Origin: Candidatus Saccharimonadota bacterium
Lineage (GTDB): Bacteria; Patescibacteriota; Saccharimonadia; Saccharimonadales; UBA10212
DNA: 6,175 nt
Assembly: GCA_028288985.1 (NCBI GenBank)
Contig: JAQGHE010000016.1
Location: 1-6,175, forward strand
Reading direction: 5' to 3'
Shown: positions 1 through 4,767 of the stretch, piece by piece
Layout of the letters: each line of letters starts with the position of its first letter
How positions within the stretch are numbered: position 1 is the first letter of the stretch
Translations under genes and position numbers: made by a program
Notes under the pieces: generated by a model
The model's input: the letters and a program-made list of their open reading frames with translations, nothing else
What the model was told of the DNA's origin: nothing
The model's database searches: none

Positions 1-502
1 TTAGCTCTACACCGTACTTGGCGGCGCTATCTTTGATGCACGTTCCCTTGTCTTCCATATCGTACTTCGTAGGAGTGGCACCGATTAGCTTACCCTCGCT
101 GTCGAAATCGTATTTGTTTATGTAGACTTCATCAAACAGCACTTTGGCCTCGTCCCCATATACGGCTTCAATAACCAGATCCAGGCCGCCGGAGACGATA
201 ATGATCTTGTAACCCATATTCTTTAGGGCGCGCAGGGTGTTTAGAGCCCCTTCCATGGGGTGCAGGCTCATGATGGCGTCCATAATCTTCTGCTTGGTAG
301 CCCCGGCATCCTGCAGAAGCTTAACATCGGTATTAACCCACTGTTCATAGGTTATTTCCTTATTGATATATTTTTGAATAGTTTCTCTGGTTTGAGTTTT
401 ATCTACGCCGAAGTATTCCCACAGGTGCTGGTAGATATATTCCATACCGTCTACCAGGGTTCCGTCTAAGTCGAAAAAGATTAGTTTTGTTTTTTCATTC
501 AT
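1..502 (-). CDS. HAD-superfamily phosphatase, SerB-like (C-terminus cut by window edge)
   Basis: The first 167 residues of a haloacid-dehalogenase-type phosphatase are visible, and the frame stays open to base 1. Motif I is FFDLDGTLVD (residues 9-18, with nucleophile D11 and acid/base D13). Motif II is VSGG (103-106, S104). K152 in a KG pair is a candidate for the motif III lysine. The motif IV acidic pair would lie beyond the edge. The SGG form and the helical cap between motifs I and II (about 20-90) resemble phosphoserine-phosphatase-like HAD-IB enzymes, which hydrolyse small phosphomonoesters in the cytoplasm; the substrate cannot be read from the sequence. The ATG at 502 is the only sensible start: an ATG 8 nt upstream meets a stop at once. 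The gene follows the 225-aa membrane protein by 36 bp and probably belongs to its operon, but it also has its own leaderless-type promoter. Family assignment is secure, SerB function is not. Confidence 0.88.
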   Translation of the reverse strand, partial: MNEKTKLIFFDLDGTLVDGMEYIYQHLWEYFGVDKTQTRETIQKYINKEITYEQWVNTDVKLLQDAGATKQKIMDAIMSLHPMEGALNTLRALKNMGYKIIIVSGGLDLVIEAVYGDEAKVLFDEVYINKYDFDSEGKLIGATPTKYDMEDKGTCIKDSAAKYGVEL

Positions 503-517
503 TTTTACATGATAGCA
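503..517 (-). promoter_or_regulatory. Extended -10 promoter, leaderless type, for the HAD gene
   Basis: On the minus strand TGC-TATCAT is followed by GTAAAA and then the ATG at 502. The hexamer ends exactly 6 nt before the start codon, which would put transcription initiation on the A of the ATG. No -35 hexamer is convincing at 16-18 nt, and no Shine-Dalgarno sequence precedes the ATG. The same geometry recurs at five other genes in this window, which is the main support. Confidence 0.55.
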
Positions 518-538
518 AATTAGAAAACATTAACAGAG

Positions 539-1216
539 TTAACCCAAAATATTAACGGCGCGGGCAGCCGCCAAACCAAGTGTGGCCAGTGCTACAAAGG
601 CCTGCACCAGCATCAAAAGTTTAGCCCTGCGGGTTATCGGCATAGTGTCGGTAGGGCTAAATGCCAGGGCGTTAGTGCCGGATAGTGCCAAATAATCTAT
701 AAAGCTGGGGCGCCAACCTGCCGGCACGAATTCTTTTAGGGTCATTTGAGCGAACACAAAATCGCGCCTCTTAATGTTGTCGGCTGACCTTTTGGCAGGG
801 CCGCCGCCGTCAATTTCCCAATAAAGCAGTGCAAAGACGACGACATTTGTCAGATAAATATTTATAGCTGCCCTTATCAGTTCGTGGCCATTGGATATCC
901 GGCCGCCGACCAGCAAGTCATGCGATAGCCGCTGCAAGGCATAGATATTGCCAAGCCCGATTATTATCAGAACGCTGACAGTGTTAACGCGCCTTAGAAT
1001 ATTTTTAACAACCGCGGTGCGCCTAGTCGTTGCGCTTAACAGAATCAGCAGCAGCAATTCTAAAACCGGCAGACCAAAGCGCGGTCCAACTGAAAATCTA
1101 TCCGGCAAGCTAACTTGAAGAATAATGACCGCCAAAATAATTGCCTGGATATGCCATATGGGGTCGTCTTTATTGAGGTGTTTGAGGAGCTGGTTTTGTC
1201 TTGCTTGTAATGACAT
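539..1216 (-). CDS. Conserved-looking hypothetical membrane protein, 225 aa, about five TM helices
   Basis: I do not recognise a named family. Hydrophobic segments lie at about residues 22-37, 48-61, 79-97, 113-133 and 196-222, so this is an integral membrane protein with a basic, polar N-terminus. Two segments look like functional signatures: YWEIDGGGP (132-140), just after the fourth helix, and FSPTDTMPIT (186-195), just before the last helix. The second is preceded by a short hydrophobic stretch (FIDYLALSG, 172-180) that vaguely recalls a re-entrant pore loop; that resemblance is inference. The gene starts 8 nt after the DedA stop codon and ends 36 bp before the HAD gene, so the three are probably co-transcribed. 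There is no Shine-Dalgarno at a useful distance: an AAGGA lies about 15 nt upstream. Translational coupling to DedA is likely. Being a real gene is near certain; the function is unknown. Confidence 0.85.
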   Translation of the reverse strand: MSLQARQNQLLKHLNKDDPIWHIQAIILAVIILQVSLPDRFSVGPRFGLPVLELLLLILLSATTRRTAVVKNILRRVNTVSVLIIIGLGNIYALQRLSHDLLVGGRISNGHELIRAAINIYLTNVVVFALLYWEIDGGGPAKRSADNIKRRDFVFAQMTLKEFVPAGWRPSFIDYLALSGTNALAFSPTDTMPITRRAKLLMLVQAFVALATLGLAAARAVNILG

Positions 1217-1224
1217 GGCGACGC

Positions 1225-1815
1225 TTATAGATCCTTTTCCATACGCTTTTTCCCATAATGTACAAGCAATCCGCCCAGCACGACTACGGCGACGATCATC
1301 AAGGCTGCATATATCCCGTAGCGTTTAATGGCATTGGCAGCCGCCTGACCGGAATAATAAGCTACCAAACCGACGAGAGTTGCCCACACGATACCGCCGG
1401 CGGCATTCCAAAAAAGGAATTTCCCCCACGGCATTTTACCCAGTCCGGCCACCCAGGCAGCCGTGTAGCGAAGAACGGTGATAAAACGGCCGAAAAAGAC
1501 TGTCTTGCCGCCGTGGTTTGCCACAAGCTTTTCAGCTTGCGGCAGAACGCGCTCGGCATAACGTTCCAGCCAGCCCCACTTGCGAAATAATTTCCGCCCT
1601 CCCCACCTGCCGATTAACCAGTAGCCAAGATTATCGCCGATTATAGCCGCAAGCGCGGCCAAAAAAATCACCAGGACTATGGGGTAGTGCCCCTGGGAGG
1701 CTAGGATTGCGAAGGCGATTAAAGCCGTCTCTCCCGGCAGTGGGACGCCAAAAGACTCAATCATTACCACCAGGAAGAGCAGAGGCAAGCCGTGGTTAAT
1801 AATAAAATCTACCAT
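1225..1815 (-). CDS. DedA family (VTT/SNARE-associated domain) membrane protein
   Basis: This 196-aa protein has the hallmarks of DedA proteins, polytopic inner-membrane proteins implicated in flipping lipid carriers such as undecaprenyl phosphate or phosphatidylethanolamine. Visible signatures are an N-terminal re-entrant-type segment with E20 and VPLPGE (24-29), the GDNLGYWLIGRWGG stretch (60-73), and GRFITVLR (109-116) followed by AAWVAGLGKMPW and FWNAAGG (135-141). The usual proline in RFxPxxR is threonine here, a form I associate with other DedA subgroups rather than with loss of function. A final TM helix (about 169-187) is followed by a basic tail. The length is typical. It is the first gene of the three-gene minus-strand operon. 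The ATG at 1815 is preceded by an extended -10 and no Shine-Dalgarno; an ATG 14 nt further upstream is out of frame and stops after five codons. Confidence 0.93.
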   Translation of the reverse strand: MVDFIINHGLPLLFLVVMIESFGVPLPGETALIAFAILASQGHYPIVLVIFLAALAAIIGDNLGYWLIGRWGGRKLFRKWGWLERYAERVLPQAEKLVANHGGKTVFFGRFITVLRYTAAWVAGLGKMPWGKFLFWNAAGGIVWATLVGLVAYYSGQAAANAIKRYGIYAALMIVAVVVLGGLLVHYGKKRMEKDL

Positions 1816-1830
1816 CCTGTAATCATAACA
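1816..1830 (-). promoter_or_regulatory. Extended -10 promoter, leaderless type, for the DedA operon
   Basis: Minus strand reads TGT-TATGAT, then TACAGG, then the ATG at 1815. The -10 hexamer has five of six consensus bases plus the TG extension, and ends 6 nt before the ATG. No good -35 is seen at 16-18 nt. An identical TGTTATGAT at identical spacing precedes the gene starting at 2838. Confidence 0.62.
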
Positions 1831-1853
1831 GAGAGAACCGAGCTGGTAGTTTT

Positions 1854-1873
1854 ATATGGCTCCCATATGGAGG
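1854..1873 (-). repeat. GGAGCCA site 1 (tRNA 3'-end-like, weakest copy), inside a short palindrome
   Basis: GGGAGCCA lies 20-26 nt after the stop codon of the 96-aa gene, on the same strand. Read as a tRNA 3' end it would be CTCCA (T-stem), TATGGGA (acceptor), G, CCA. The site sits in a perfect 6-bp inverted repeat (ATATGG and CCATAT, 3-nt spacer, 1854-1868). No T-run follows, so it is not an obvious terminator. The tRNA reading is weak for this copy taken alone; position and strand match the other five. Confidence 0.35.
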
Positions 1874-1882
1874 AAGTTAGAA

Positions 1883-2173
1883 TTAAGCTACTTTTAGCTC
1901 GCCAGTTAGAACCATTAAGCCTAAAGCAATTGCTCCCAAAGGTAGCTCTCTAGAACCACCAGCCTGATAGTCTTCAAAAGCATTTCTAATAGATACTCTA
2001 GCCGCTTCAACCTGCTTAACACGAGTCTGTGTCTCGCCGTGGACTTCTGAGGCGTATCTAAATGCGTCAGCATCTTCTACTTCATAAGCGTCCAGCACTC
2101 GGCCTGCCAGATGCTCTGAAAGACCATGCTGTACTGATAGTTCACTCTCAAAAGAAAGTCTGAGATTTGTCAT
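1883..2173 (-). CDS. Hypothetical protein, 96 aa
   Basis: I do not recognise this protein. It is mostly polar and charged, predicted helical by eye (about residues 10-70, many E, A and R), with a hydrophobic C-terminal stretch LPLGAIALGLMVLTG (77-91) that is short for a transmembrane helix. The frame extends upstream to an ATG at 2239, but I chose the internal ATG at 2173. A TTGACT-17-TACTTT promoter ends exactly 6 nt before it, as in the neighbouring genes, and the longer version would have to be translated through that promoter and through a GGAGCCA site. No Shine-Dalgarno is present. It occupies alone the interval between GGAGCCA sites 1 and 2. A complete promoter and an open frame of this length support a real gene, but there is no homology evidence. 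Confidence 0.65.
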   Translation of the reverse strand: MTNLRLSFESELSVQHGLSEHLAGRVLDAYEVEDADAFRYASEVHGETQTRVKQVEAARVSIRNAFEDYQAGGSRELPLGAIALGLMVLTGELKVA

Positions 2174-2208
2174 ATTGGTAAAGTACAATAATGAATGAAA
2201 TAAGTCAA
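2174..2208 (-). promoter_or_regulatory. Sigma70-type promoter (-35 and -10), leaderless, for the 96-aa gene
   Basis: Minus strand: -35 TTGACT (2203-2208), 17-nt spacer, -10 TACTTT (2180-2185), 6 nt, ATG at 2173. This is the one leaderless start here that lacks the TGn extension, and the only one with a good -35. The -35 begins only 5 nt after GGAGCCA site 2. Confidence 0.65.
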
Positions 2209-2213
2209 GGCTA

Positions 2214-2229
2214 TGGCTCCGGAGGCCGG
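2214..2229 (-). repeat. GGAGCCA site 2 (tRNA 3'-end-like)
   Basis: Minus strand reads CCGGC, CTCCGGA, G, CCA, which fits a T-stem 3' strand, acceptor 3' strand, discriminator and CCA tail of a tRNA. The acceptor strand is identical to that of site 3 at 3026. The seven bases before the T-stem do not form a TTCRANN loop, and no matching 5' acceptor (TCCGGAG) lies 60-80 nt upstream, so there is no complete tRNA. It lies about 70 nt downstream of the stop codon of the 183-aa gene and 5 nt upstream of the next promoter. Confidence 0.45.
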
Positions 2230-2286
2230 GCAAACGCACATCTGCACTCGTCCTCGAAGCAAGCTCCTACCTTTTAGAGGGTTTGG

Positions 2287-2838
2287 TTAGTGAGTTTTAG
2301 AGTGGTCAGGTGGCCAGATTATGTCGTGGATGTAAGTCAGCAGCCAAAGACCGTATCCAAAAATAGCTAATACGACAGCCCAGCCTGGTTTATGAATGAT
2401 TGCAAGCGGGATGATTGACATCAGCCCTAGATAAAACATTATTGGAAAAGCAATAAAGGTATGCCAAAGTTTGCTGGGCGTCCGTAACTGCTTGCGAGTG
2501 TAGTTGCCACTATATTCTAGAACAATAATGACTACGAAACCCAAAACAAAAACTGTCCAATTCCACCAAACCCCCGTATACCATTGGTTGTTAACAGCTA
2601 AATTTCTTAAAGTTGCGATACTGGAAGCAATGCCAATAGGCAAAAACAAATCACCGTAAAATCCCGACCGCCAAATTTCTCTACCACCTCTTTTTAATGG
2701 CTTCTCCCAACCCAAAGGCTCTAGAGCTTTAATGATGCGGATTGCAACCCAGCCCAAAACAAAAGTGAATAAAAATACTTCCCACCAACTCCAATTAAAA
2801 ACCGGCACAAAGGTATGAAGCTTATCATTTGGCTGCAT
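2287..2838 (-). CDS. Hypothetical membrane protein, 183 aa, about five TM helices
   Basis: I do not recognise the family. Hydrophobic segments lie at about residues 18-37, 61-79, 92-108, 127-148 and 152-172. Polar or ionisable residues sit in or beside the helices: D63 in YGDLFLPIG, E108 at the end of helix 3 (EYSGNY), H126 before helix 4, H149, and H171-D172 at the end of helix 5. These could bind a ligand or metal, which is inference only. It is rich in tryptophan (for example VWWNW at 90-94). The ATG at 2838 has an extended -10 at leaderless spacing and no Shine-Dalgarno. Its base composition is more AT-rich than the DedA operon. It is the only gene between GGAGCCA sites 2 and 3, and its own transcript would run through site 2. 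Confidence 0.82.
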   Translation of the reverse strand: MQPNDKLHTFVPVFNWSWWEVFLFTFVLGWVAIRIIKALEPLGWEKPLKRGGREIWRSGFYGDLFLPIGIASSIATLRNLAVNNQWYTGVWWNWTVFVLGFVVIIVLEYSGNYTRKQLRTPSKLWHTFIAFPIMFYLGLMSIIPLAIIHKPGWAVVLAIFGYGLWLLTYIHDIIWPPDHSKTH

Positions 2839-2853
2839 AGCTAAATCATAACA
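2839..2853 (-). promoter_or_regulatory. Extended -10 promoter, leaderless type, for the 183-aa gene
   Basis: Minus strand reads TGT-TATGAT, TTAGCT, ATG. The nine-base extended -10 is identical to that of the DedA operon, with the same 6-nt gap to the start codon. No recognisable -35 is present. The 136 bp further upstream, to the hairpin at 2990, shows no gene that I can support. Confidence 0.62.
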
Positions 2854-2989
2854 AAAAAGACCTCGACAGAAGCCTTGGTTCTAAGTTCACTTTGGGGTAC
2901 ACGAAATAACAGAGCGAGAAGAAGGTTTAGTTTTAACTAGTTTTATCGAAGCACGAGTTTGCTGTCGCCAGTTCAGACCAGTCTCAAAA

Positions 2990-3027
2990 CAAGAAAAAAC
3001 GAGCCCGGATGGACTCGTCTTTTCTTG
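2990..3027 (-). terminator. Long hairpin terminator, probably bidirectional
   Basis: The two 17-nt arms (2990-3006 and 3011-3027) pair along their whole length in the minus-strand RNA, with two G-U pairs and a 4-nt ATCC loop. The 3' arm contains TTTTTT, so a shorter GC-rich stem (ACGAGTCC/GGGCTCGT) followed by six U residues is a good Rho-independent terminator for the aldo/keto reductase region. Read on the plus strand it also ends in CTTTTCTT. The A-rich arm begins at the CCA of GGAGCCA site 3, so the site and the hairpin abut. Confidence 0.75.
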
Positions 3028-3043
3028 GCTCCGGAGACTGGAT
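3026..3043 (-). repeat. GGAGCCA site 3 (best tRNA-Asn 3'-end resemblance)
   Basis: Minus strand reads AT, CCAGT, CTCCGGA, G, CCA: the end of a T-loop, a T-stem 3' strand, an acceptor 3' strand, discriminator G and CCA, followed directly by a terminator hairpin, as in a real tRNA gene. TCCAGT, an acceptor strand ending in GGA, and GCCA closely resemble the 3' end of bacterial tRNA-Asn. The sequence upstream is the broken reductase remnant, not a tRNA body, so this is a 3' fragment at most. Confidence 0.5.
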
Positions 3044-3048
3044 GGTTG

Positions 3049-3138
3049 CTAGCATGTCAGCTCAGACATCATGCCCATGTAGCCAAGCCCCTCGACGCTT
3101 ACTTCAAGTCCTTGACTGCCTAATGATACTGTTCGCAT
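3049..3138 (-). pseudogene. Truncated second aldo/keto reductase, N-terminal 29 codons
   Basis: This short frame begins MRTVSLGSQGLEVS and continues to GLGYMGM, followed by MSEL. That is the first strand and nucleotide-binding start typical of another aldo/keto reductase subgroup (usual form: G-LEVS-LGLGCMGMSE). Homology stops right after the SE, and a stop codon follows within four codons. No continuation is visible in any frame before GGAGCCA site 3. It has its own Shine-Dalgarno, AGGGG at 3146-3150, 7 nt before the ATG, and starts 12 nt after the stop of the complete reductase, so the two were probably a tandem pair. Truncation at an insertion or deletion junction explains it best. A genuine 29-aa peptide is the alternative and seems unlikely. 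Confidence 0.7.
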
Positions 3139-3150
3139 ACATAGACCCCT

Positions 3151-4029
3151 TTACTGTTCTGGTACTAAGTTAGTGATCGCTGCAACTTCGTCGTCGGCCA
3201 ACCGGACTGTGAGCGCTGCAAAGTTTCCGCGGGCGTGCTCAATACTGGTCGTGCCGGGTATCGGCAGCATTTTGTCATAACGGTGCAACTGCCAGCTCAA
3301 AGCGAGCTGCGGTACGGATACCTCATGCTTTTGGGCGATAGGCTCAAGCACATTCAAGAAGCGCGCAACACTGTCGTCTTTCGGTAGCGCTGCTGGGTGC
3401 CACGGTGAAAACGGGATACCCGCTTCTATTGCAGCTCGAAGTAGCGGTGCGTTATCACGAACGTAAATGTTGTAGTGCGCCGTCACGATGTCTATCTCGG
3501 TAATTCTTTGGGCAGCCCCCAGTTGTTCGGCGGATATGTTGGACAGGCCTATGTGTTTAATAACACCCTCAGCTTTCAGCTCGGCCAGAGTTTCAATTTG
3601 CTGCTCAAATGGTACGTCTTTGGCTTCGGGGGTATGCAGGTAATATAAGTCAATCGCGTCTACGCCTAACCGCCGCGCGCTGGTAAAGGCCGCCTGGCGT
3701 AAGTAAATACGGTTGCCAACGGCGTCACGGTCTTCATATTCGGGGCCGCCGCGCACTAAGCCGCCCTTACTTACGATCACTAACCCTTCTGGATAGGGAT
3801 GGAGGGCGTCATGAATGAGCTGCTCGTTGGTAAATGGGCCGTAAGTATCGGCGGTATCGATGTAGTTATAGCCGATTTCTAGCACTGCCTTTAATAGTTC
3901 AATACCACCCTCGCGGTCGGGATACTCACCCCAAACTTTCAGCCCGGTGAGCTGCATAGCACCATAGCCCAGACGGTTTACTGTTAGATCACTGCCAATA
4001 GTTATGGCCTGACTGAATTCTGTTGACAT
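3151..4029 (-). CDS. Aldo/keto reductase
   Basis: A complete 292-aa NAD(P)H-dependent aldo/keto reductase of the TIM-barrel superfamily, reducing carbonyl compounds in the cytoplasm; the substrate is not predictable. The catalytic tetrad is visible: D58 and Y63 in IDTADTYG, K88 in VIVSKGG, and H132 in YYLHTPE. Other family features are RLGYGAMQLTG (19-29), KHIGLSNIS (158-166) and the cofactor-phosphate region LPIPGTTSIEHARGN (255-269). The frame runs up to 4113, but I start at the ATG at 4029: AGGAG lies 7 nt upstream, and the extra 28 residues do not look like a reductase N-terminus. Unlike most neighbours it uses a Shine-Dalgarno start and has a recognisable leader, suggesting a separate origin. 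It is followed by a truncated second reductase and then a terminator. No regulator gene is adjacent. Confidence 0.95.
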   Translation of the reverse strand: MSTEFSQAITIGSDLTVNRLGYGAMQLTGLKVWGEYPDREGGIELLKAVLEIGYNYIDTADTYGPFTNEQLIHDALHPYPEGLVIVSKGGLVRGGPEYEDRDAVGNRIYLRQAAFTSARRLGVDAIDLYYLHTPEAKDVPFEQQIETLAELKAEGVIKHIGLSNISAEQLGAAQRITEIDIVTAHYNIYVRDNAPLLRAAIEAGIPFSPWHPAALPKDDSVARFLNVLEPIAQKHEVSVPQLALSWQLHRYDKMLPIPGTTSIEHARGNFAALTVRLADDEVAAITNLVPEQ

Positions 4030-4036
4030 ATTGAAT

Positions 4037-4041
4037 CTCCT
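4037..4041 (-). promoter_or_regulatory. Shine-Dalgarno AGGAG that fixes the reductase start
   Basis: AGGAG lies 7 nt upstream of the ATG at 4029 on the minus strand. It supports this start over the ATG at 4113 and contrasts with the leaderless neighbours. I see no convincing -10/-35 pair between here and the terminator at 4137. A loose, imperfect GTGTA/TATAC dyad at 4069-4083 could be an operator, but this is weak. Confidence 0.75.
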
Positions 4042-4133
4042 GAAATTGGTACACGTAATATGATGGTAGTGTAAACTGTATACCGCTGAACATACTAGAC
4101 CTAGACTTCTCATTTCTTTGTGATACCCAAAAC

Positions 4134-4159
4134 AAAAACAGAGGTCTTTGACCTCTGTT
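4134..4159 (-). terminator. Rho-independent terminator after the GNAT gene
   Basis: A perfect 10-bp inverted repeat (AACAGAGGTC at 4137-4146, GACCTCTGTT at 4150-4159) with a 3-nt loop is followed on the minus strand by a run of five T residues, then GTTTT. It lies about 60 nt beyond the GNAT stop codon and 17 nt beyond GGAGCCA site 4, and insulates the downstream reductase. Confidence 0.9.
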
Positions 4160-4166
4160 AATTTTA

Positions 4167-4206
4167 GTTCTAACCTTGGCTCCCCCTAGTGGACGAACTT
4201 AGAACT
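4167..4206 (-). repeat. GGAGCCA site 4 (copy a of the 25-30 bp family)
   Basis: Minus strand CGTCCACTAGGGGGAGCCA (4177-4195) is shared exactly with the copies at 4734 and 5368; the flank AGTT-CTAAGTT differs slightly. Read as a tRNA 3' end: CCACT (T-stem), AGGGGGA (acceptor), G, CCA, followed by a terminator. This copy alone is bracketed by a perfect 7-bp inverted repeat, GTTCTAA at 4167-4173 and TTAGAAC at 4199-4205. It starts about 14 nt after the GNAT stop codon. Confidence 0.7.
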
Positions 4207-4219
4207 TTTGAAACGATTA

Positions 4220-4687
4220 CTAATAGAGACTTAGCTCAAATTGGTTTGTGTCTCTCGTAACAAATCCGCGTGATTCATAGAGCTTGTGCGCAGGCTGACG
4301 TTCACTACGAGAAGTTAGTGCAACTTTTTTGACACCACGCATGCGAAACCAGTCTAGTGCGTAATCCAAAACGGCTCCGCCATATCCTTGACGTAAGTAT
4401 TGCTCATGAGTTGCTACATCATCAATACGACCACGTAGTTTACCAAGCCCAAAATCTATATTTACAACCATAGCACTCACAAGTTTACCTTCAGGACTTC
4501 TGGCAATAACAACGTCAGCACTCTCGGCCTCAATTACTTTTGGTACAAATTCAGCTAAATTATCAGGAGATATCGAAGAGAATGCTTCAGGCATGAATTC
4601 GGCCAAACTTAAGAAGTCCTCTTCGCTTAAGTCGCTCAACGTTTCAACCTGTGGTTTTTGAAATAATTGTTCGCGGGATTCAGGCAT
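4220..4687 (-). CDS. GNAT family N-acetyltransferase
   Basis: A 155-aa acetyl-CoA-dependent N-acyltransferase. The core is in the C-terminal half: strand DDVATHEQYLR (89-99), the acetyl-CoA pyrophosphate loop RQGYGGAVL (99-107, pattern R/Q-x-x-G-x-G/A), a helix to about 117, strand VKKVALTSRSER (119-130) and the motif B helix AHKLYESRGFV (133-143). The N-terminal third (about 1-58) is acidic and variable and probably shapes the substrate pocket; the acceptor is unknown. I choose the ATG at 4687 over an in-frame TTG at 4693: the TTG lies inside the gap between the -10 and the ATG. No Shine-Dalgarno is present. The gene is AT-rich, alone between sites 4 and 5, and followed by its own terminator. 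Confidence 0.9.
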   Translation of the reverse strand: MPESREQLFQKPQVETLSDLSEEDFLSLAEFMPEAFSSISPDNLAEFVPKVIEAESADVVIARSPEGKLVSAMVVNIDFGLGKLRGRIDDVATHEQYLRQGYGGAVLDYALDWFRMRGVKKVALTSRSERQPAHKLYESRGFVTRDTNQFELSLY

Positions 4688-4702
4688 AAACAAAAAATAC
4701 CA
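4688..4702 (-). promoter_or_regulatory. Extended -10 promoter, leaderless type, for the GNAT gene
   Basis: Minus strand reads TGG-TATTTT (the hexamer at 4694-4699), TTGTTT, ATG. The -10 ends 6 nt before the start codon. The hexamer and the TG extension lie in the 3' arm of the palindrome at 4694-4717, so the hairpin and the promoter share sequence. Confidence 0.55.
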
Positions 4703-4717
4703 CTAAAGTGGTATTTT
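4694..4717 (-). terminator. Perfect palindrome: terminator of the HEMAH gene and/or operator of the GNAT gene
   Basis: AAAATACCAC (4694-4703) and GTGGTATTTT (4708-4717) form a perfect 10-bp stem with a 4-nt loop. On the minus strand the 3' arm runs into further T residues, which fits a Rho-independent terminator for the upstream HEMAH gene. It also overlaps the -10 of the GNAT promoter, so it could instead, or also, be a repressor-binding site. With A-rich and T-rich flanks it may terminate in both directions. Confidence 0.65.
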
Positions 4718-4733
4718 GAATAATGCTAATGCT

Positions 4734-4764
4734 TGGCTCCCCCTAGTGGACGTACTTCGAACTT
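4734..4764 (-). repeat. GGAGCCA site 5 (copy b of the 25-30 bp family)
   Basis: Minus strand AGTTCGAAGTACGTCC followed by ACTAGGGGGAGCCA. It matches the copy at 5368 apart from one extra G there, and the copy at 4177 with two substitutions. It begins 3 nt after the stop codon of the HEMAH gene and is followed by the hairpin at 4694-4717. The CCACT-AGGGGGA-G-CCA end fits a tRNA 3' end. A GTTCGA resembling a T-loop is present, but about three bases too far upstream. Confidence 0.75.
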
Positions 4765-4767
4765 TTT

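Noticed and set aside
260..469. 69-aa plus-strand frame inside the HAD gene
   Set aside because: Antisense of a gene with intact HAD motifs.
1125..1590. Plus-strand open frames within the DedA operon
   Set aside because: They are antisense to DedA and the 225-aa protein, with no start signals or recognisable content.
2174..2239. 22-residue N-terminal extension of the 96-aa protein
   Set aside because: This stretch contains the -10, the -35 and GGAGCCA site 2, so it is more likely intergenic.
4030..4113. 28-residue N-terminal extension of the aldo/keto reductase
   Set aside because: The AGGAG 7 nt before the ATG at 4029 and the typical reductase start there make the extension untranslated leader.
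4177..4195. Similarity of CCACTAGGGGGAGC to the vertebrate CTCF-binding consensus
   Set aside because: The surrounding genes, terminators and promoters are bacterial, so the resemblance is coincidental.
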